Source: Elephas maximus indicus
Lineage: Eukaryota > Chordata > Mammalia > Proboscidea > Elephantidae
DNA: 64,000 bases
Direction: 5' to 3'
Assembly (NCBI RefSeq): GCF_024166365.1
Contig: NC_064837.1
Span: 76,813,553-76,877,552, forward strand
Made by a program: the position numbers and the translations under genes
Notes under the pieces: model-generated
The model's input: the letters and a program-made list of their open reading frames with translations, nothing else
The model's database searches: none
What the model was told of the DNA's origin: nothing
Shown: piece by piece, positions 60,083 through 64,000 of the stretch
How the letters are laid out: each line of letters starts with the position of its first letter
Position numbering within the stretch: the first letter of the stretch is position 1

Positions 60083-62511
60083 CCAGGAATGTAAAAGACC
60101 TATACAAAGAAAACTACAAAACACTACTGCAAGAAACCAAAAGAGAACTACATAAGTGGAAATACATATCATGATCATGGATAGTAGACTCAATATTGTG
60201 AAAATATCAATTCTATCCAAAGCAATTTACAAATACAATGCAATCCCCATCCAAATACCAACAGCATTCTTTAAAGAGATGGAAAAACTAATCTTTAACT
60301 TTCTATGGAAAGAGAAGAGGCCCCAGATAAGTACAGCACTATTGAAGAAGAATAAAGTAGGAGGACTCACACTACCTGACCACAGAACCTACTATACAGA
60401 TATAGTAGTCAAGCAATGACAGATACATTGACCAATGGAACAGAATTGAGACCTCAGATGTAAACCCATCCCCTTATGGTCACCTGATCTTCGACAAGGG
60501 CCCAAAGTCCATCAAATGGGGAAAAGACAGTCTTTTTAACAAATGGTTCTGGCAAAACTTGATGTCCATCTGCAAAAACAAAATGGAACAAGACCCATAC
60601 CTCACACCATACACAAAAACTAATTCAAAATGGATCAAAGGCCTAAGTATAAAACCAAAAACTATAAAAATCATAGAAGAAAAAACAGGATCAAAACTAG
60701 AGGCCCTAATACATGGCATTAACAGTAAACAAAACATAACTAACAACACACAAACTCCAAAAGAGAAGCTAGATAACTGGGATCTTCTAAAAATTAAACA
60801 CTTATGCTCATCAAAAGACTTTACCAAAAGAGTAAAAAGAGAACCGACAGACTGGAAAAAATATTTTGGTTATGACAAATCCAACAAACATCTGATCTCC
60901 AAAGTCTATGAGAAAGTTCAACACCTCTACAACAAAAAGACAAATAATCCAATTTAAAAACGGGCAAAAGAAATGAACAGATGTTTCACCAAAGAAGACA
61001 TTCAATCAGCTGACAGATACATGAGGAATGCACGCAATCACTAGCCATTAGAGAAATGCAAATCCAAACAACAGTGAGATACAATCTCACCCCGACATTA
61101 CTGACACGAATCAAAAAACAGAAAATAATCAATGTTGGAGAGGCTGCAGGGAGATTGGAACTCTTATGCACTGCTGGTGGGAATGTAAAATGTTACAATC
61201 ATTTTGGAAAATGATATGGCACTTCCTTAAAAAGCTAGAAATAGCAAAACCATATGATCCAGCAACTCCACTCCTAGAGAAATAAGGGCCATCACACAAA
61301 TAGACATATGCACACCCATGTTCACTGCAGCATTATTCTCAACAGCAAAAAGATGGAAACCTAGATGGAAACAGATGAATGAATAAACAAACTATGGTAC
61401 AGACACACAATAGAATACTAGGCAATGATAAAGAACACTGATGAATCTGTGAAGCATCTCACAACACGGATGAATCTGGAGGGCACCATGCTGAGTGAAA
61501 TAAGTGAATCACAAAAGGGCAAATACTATATGAGACCACTGCTATAAAAACTCATGAAAAGGTTTATACACAAAAAGAAACAATCTTTGATGGTTACGAG
61601 GGAAGGGAGAGGTGGGGATGGAAAAACATTAAATAGACAATAGATAAGTGGTAACTCTGGTGAAAGGTAAGACAGTACACAATACTGGTGAAGCCAGCAC
61701 AACTCGTCCAAGGCAAGGTCATGGAAGCTCCATAGACACATTCAAACTCCCTGAGGGACCGAATTGCTAAGCTGAGGGCTGTGGGGACCATGGTCTCTGG
61801 GAACATCTAGCTCAATTGGCATAACATAGTTTATAAAGAAAATGTTCTACATTCTACTTTGGTGAGTAGTGTCTGGGGCTTTAAAAGCTTGTGAGCTGCC
61901 ATCGAAGATACTCCACTGGTCTCACCCTGTCTGGAGCTAGGGAGAATGAAGAAAACCAAAGACACAAGGAAAAGATTATTCCAAATGACTAGTAGGGCAC
62001 AAGTACTGCAGCCTCCACCAGACTAAGTCTAGCACAACTAGATGGTGCCCAGCTACCACCACTGACTGCTCTGACAGAGATCACAATAGAGGGTCTCAGA
62101 TTGAGCTGGAGAAAAATGTAGAGGAAAATTCTAACTCACACAAAAAAATTTTTTTTCTGACAGAGATTGGAGAAACCTGAAGAGTATGGCCCCTGGACAT
62201 CCTTTTAGCTCAGTAATGAAGTCAATCCTGAGGCTCACACTTCACCCAAAGATTAGACAGGACCATAAAACAAAATGAGATTAAATGGGCACACCAGCCC
62301 AGGGGCAAGGACTAGAAAGCAGGAGGGGACAGGAAAGGTGGTAATGGGGAACCCAGGGTCAAGAAGGGGAGAGTGTTGACATGTTGTGGGGATGGCAACT
62401 AATTCCAAAAACAGTATGTGTATTAATTGTTTAATGAGAAACTAATTTGCTCTGTAAACCTTCATCTAAAGGACAATAAAGAAAAAGTTATTTTATTTAC
62501 TAAAAAAAAAA

Positions 62512-62546
62512 AAGAAATCAAACAAAACAACAAAAAGAAATCAAAC
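62512..62546 (+). repeat. Duplicated TSD block at the L1 tail
   Basis: AAGAAATCAAAC appears at 62512-62523 and again at 62535-62546, separated by an A/C-rich spacer (23-bp period). Confidence 0.9.
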
Positions 62547-63084
62547 GATACATGGCATTTGGACAAATCTGCAGTAAAAGACCTCTTTAAAGTGTTAAAA
62601 AGCAAAGATGTTACTTTAAAGACTAAGGTATGCCTAACCCAAGCCATGATATTTTCAATTTCTTCATATGCATGTGAAAGCTGGACAATGAATAAGGAAC
62701 ACTGAAGAAGAATTGATGTATTTGAATTGTGGCGTTGGTGGAGAATACTGAATATACCATAGACTGCTAGAAAAGTGAAAATCTGTCTTGGAAGTACAGC
62801 CACAATCCTCCTTAGAAATGAGAATGGAAAGACTTCGCCTCACATAATTGGACGTGATATCTGGAGGCACTAGTCCCTAGAGAAGGACATCATGATTGGT
62901 TAAGTAGAGGGTCACCAAAAAAAGAAGACCCTCAAAAAGATGGATTGTCACAGTGGCTACAATAGGCTCAAACATAGCCATGATTGTGAGGATGGCACAG
63001 GACCAGGCATTGTTTCATTCTATTGTAGACAGGGTCACCATGAGTCAGAACTGACTTAATTGCACCTAACAACAACGGCATAGC

Positions 63085-63838
63085 TAAAATTTATTGAGTA
63101 TTATGTGCCAGATACTACATTTTACATGGATAATTAAATTAAATCTTTAAAACTACCATCAGAGATATTTACTATTGTCATTATATTCTTTTTAAATGTG
63201 AGAAAACTGAGACACAGAGAGGCTAAGTGTCATGGACTGAATTGTGTCCCCCCAGAAATATGTATCCACTTGATTAGGCCATGATTCCTACTATTGTGTA
63301 GTTGTCCTCCATTTTGTGATTGTAACTTTATGTTAAGAAGATTAGGGTGGGATTGTATCACCACCCTTACTCAGGTCACCTCCCTGATCCAGTGTAAAGG
63401 GAATTTCCCTGGGGTGTGGTCTGCTCTTGAGAGATAAAAGGAAAGAGAAGCAAGCAGAGAGTTGGGGACCTCATACCACGAAGAAAGCAGCACCAGGAGC
63501 AGAGCACGTTCTTTGGACACGGGTCCCTGTGCCTGAGAAGCTCATTGACCAGGGGAAGATTGAGGACAAGAACTTTCCTCCAGAGCTGACACAGAGAGAA
63601 AGCCTTCCCCTGGAGCCAATGCCCTGAATTTGGACTTGTTACCTACTAGACTGTGAGAAAATACTTTTCTCTTTAACAAAGAAAAAAAATTTTTTTTTCT
63701 TTGTCAAAGCCATTCACTTGTGGCATTTCTGTTATGGCAGCACTAGATGATGAAAACACTAAGTAACTTGGATAAAGTCGCACAGCTTAGGGATAGGGCA
63801 AGAACCCATGTCCTTAATCACTATACTCCACAGCAGGA
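63085..63838 (+). mobile_element. MIR relic split by a solo LTR
   Basis: The left part 63085-63227 has 'tattgagtattatgtgccag' and 'gagaaaactgagacacagag'. The right part 63759-63838 continues 'ctaagtaacttggataaagt' and 'gcacagcttagggatagg'. Joined at CTAAG, they give a normal MIR core. Confidence 0.93.
63228..63758 (+). mobile_element. Solo LTR, young MaLR-style family
   Basis: TGTCATGG to GAAAACA with a perfect TSD CTAAG (63223-63227 and 63759-63763). Near its 3' end an A run meets a T run ('gaaaaaaaatttttttttc'), making a small inverted repeat absent from the other copies. Confidence 0.95.
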
Positions 63839-64000
63839 TGGTGATGATGGCAGGGAACACCCTACTCTTAGTTTCATTATTTTAAATATTTAAGCAATTT
63901 ATTTTATCTATTTCATAAAATCAACCAAGAACATTACTATTAAAGGCATTCCTTAGCAGAAATATTAGAATAGTGTAATTGAGATACTTTTTAAAGAGAG
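63839..64000. other. Unassigned sequence at window end
   Basis: Nothing recognised. Confidence 0.4.

Larger units (their letters stand above)
53877..61560 (+). pseudogene. L1 ORF2 remnant, interrupted
   Basis: Endonuclease/reverse-transcriptase protein gene of the L1. The start ATG is followed by the usual 'Asn-Ser-His' wording of the endonuclease N-terminus, the RT region spans ~55000-60400 and the C-terminus lies near 61540. Frames are open in pieces (54980-55321, 60156-60419, 60559-60957). It is broken by the RTE at 55676-58890, the SINE at 59051-59208, the 21-bp tail insertion at 59332-59352, the LTR at 59572-60082 and point lesions. Confidence 0.88.
51533..62534 (+). mobile_element. Nearly full-length L1 with four internal insertions
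   Basis: It has a 5' UTR-like start ('gaggggcagagccaacatgg'), an ORF1 remnant, ORF2, and the lineage-specific 3' UTR (~61600-62480) with an A-rich tail from ~62500. TSD AAGAAATCAAA is at 51522-51532 and 62535-62545, with another copy at 62512-62522 within the tail. Subtracting the inserts leaves roughly 7 kb, the length of a whole L1 with a long 3' UTR. Both ORFs are disrupted. Confidence 0.93.
51185..63079 (+). mobile_element. RTE-clade LINE split by an 11-kb L1 nest
   Basis: The RTE 3' half runs 51185-51532 ('gctgagcaaataatctgaga' to 'gtcaagaaatcaaa') and resumes at 62535 ('aagaaatcaaacgatacatg') to its tail at 63079 ('gcacctaacaacaacgg'). The halves join in the RT C-terminal region. Between them is the L1 51533-62511. 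The outer pieces are the remains of a 5'-truncated RTE copy. Confidence 0.93.

Overview
This is mammalian nuclear DNA, about 64 kb, with one clearly recognisable protein-coding gene: the intronless proto-oncogene MOS (38104-39138, + strand, 344 codons, kinase motifs intact). Everything else I can support is transposable-element sequence of many ages, simple repeats, and stretches of unassigned AT-rich DNA. The repeats point to Afrotheria. There are many copies of a tRNA-headed SINE of the AfroSINE type, an RTE-clade LINE whose 3' end resembles one SINE tail, L1 subfamilies with a characteristic ~0.9 kb 3' UTR, and a young solo-LTR family of MaLR (ERVL-MaLR) style. An elephant, or another paenungulate such as a manatee, is my best inference. 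Repeat families are named from remembered consensus features, not from a database search.

Layout. 0-11.7 kb: L1, SINE and MLT-like LTR fragments, a small Tigger-like DNA transposon (4781-5540), an RTE copy (7264-9520) and a pile of older L1 and RTE pieces. 11.7-15.5 kb: mostly unassigned, with L1 3' ends and SINEs. 15.5-21.4 kb: one 5'-truncated L1 carrying a SINE and two solo LTRs. 21.4-31 kb: unassigned DNA, an RTE 3' half, an LTR inside an LTR (27437-28541), a MIR and a perfect 19-bp minisatellite (29573-29750). 31-33.5 kb: an L1 split by an LTR. 33.6-42 kb: an L1-free interval holding MOS, SINEs, one solo LTR, MIR/L2 relics, a MER5-like relic, an unexplained 251-codon ORF and a long near-palindrome (41801-41930). 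42-50.6 kb: L1 3' ends and an old L1 interrupted by four later insertions. 51.2-63.1 kb: a deep nest in which an RTE copy is split by a nearly full-length L1, itself split by another RTE, a SINE, a 21-bp tail-only insertion and a solo LTR. 63.1-63.84 kb: a MIR split by a solo LTR.

MOS encodes the germ-cell Ser/Thr kinase that activates MEK1 and the ERK pathway during meiotic maturation and supports metaphase II arrest. No exon of the genes that flank MOS in other mammals (for example PLAG1 or RPS20) was recognised. Exact target-site duplications (TSDs) allow many insertions to be ordered in time. I found no operon, CRISPR, tRNA or rRNA gene, and no evidence of a new multi-gene system. The most unusual unexplained objects are the ~130-bp palindrome, the 251-codon ORF and the minisatellite.
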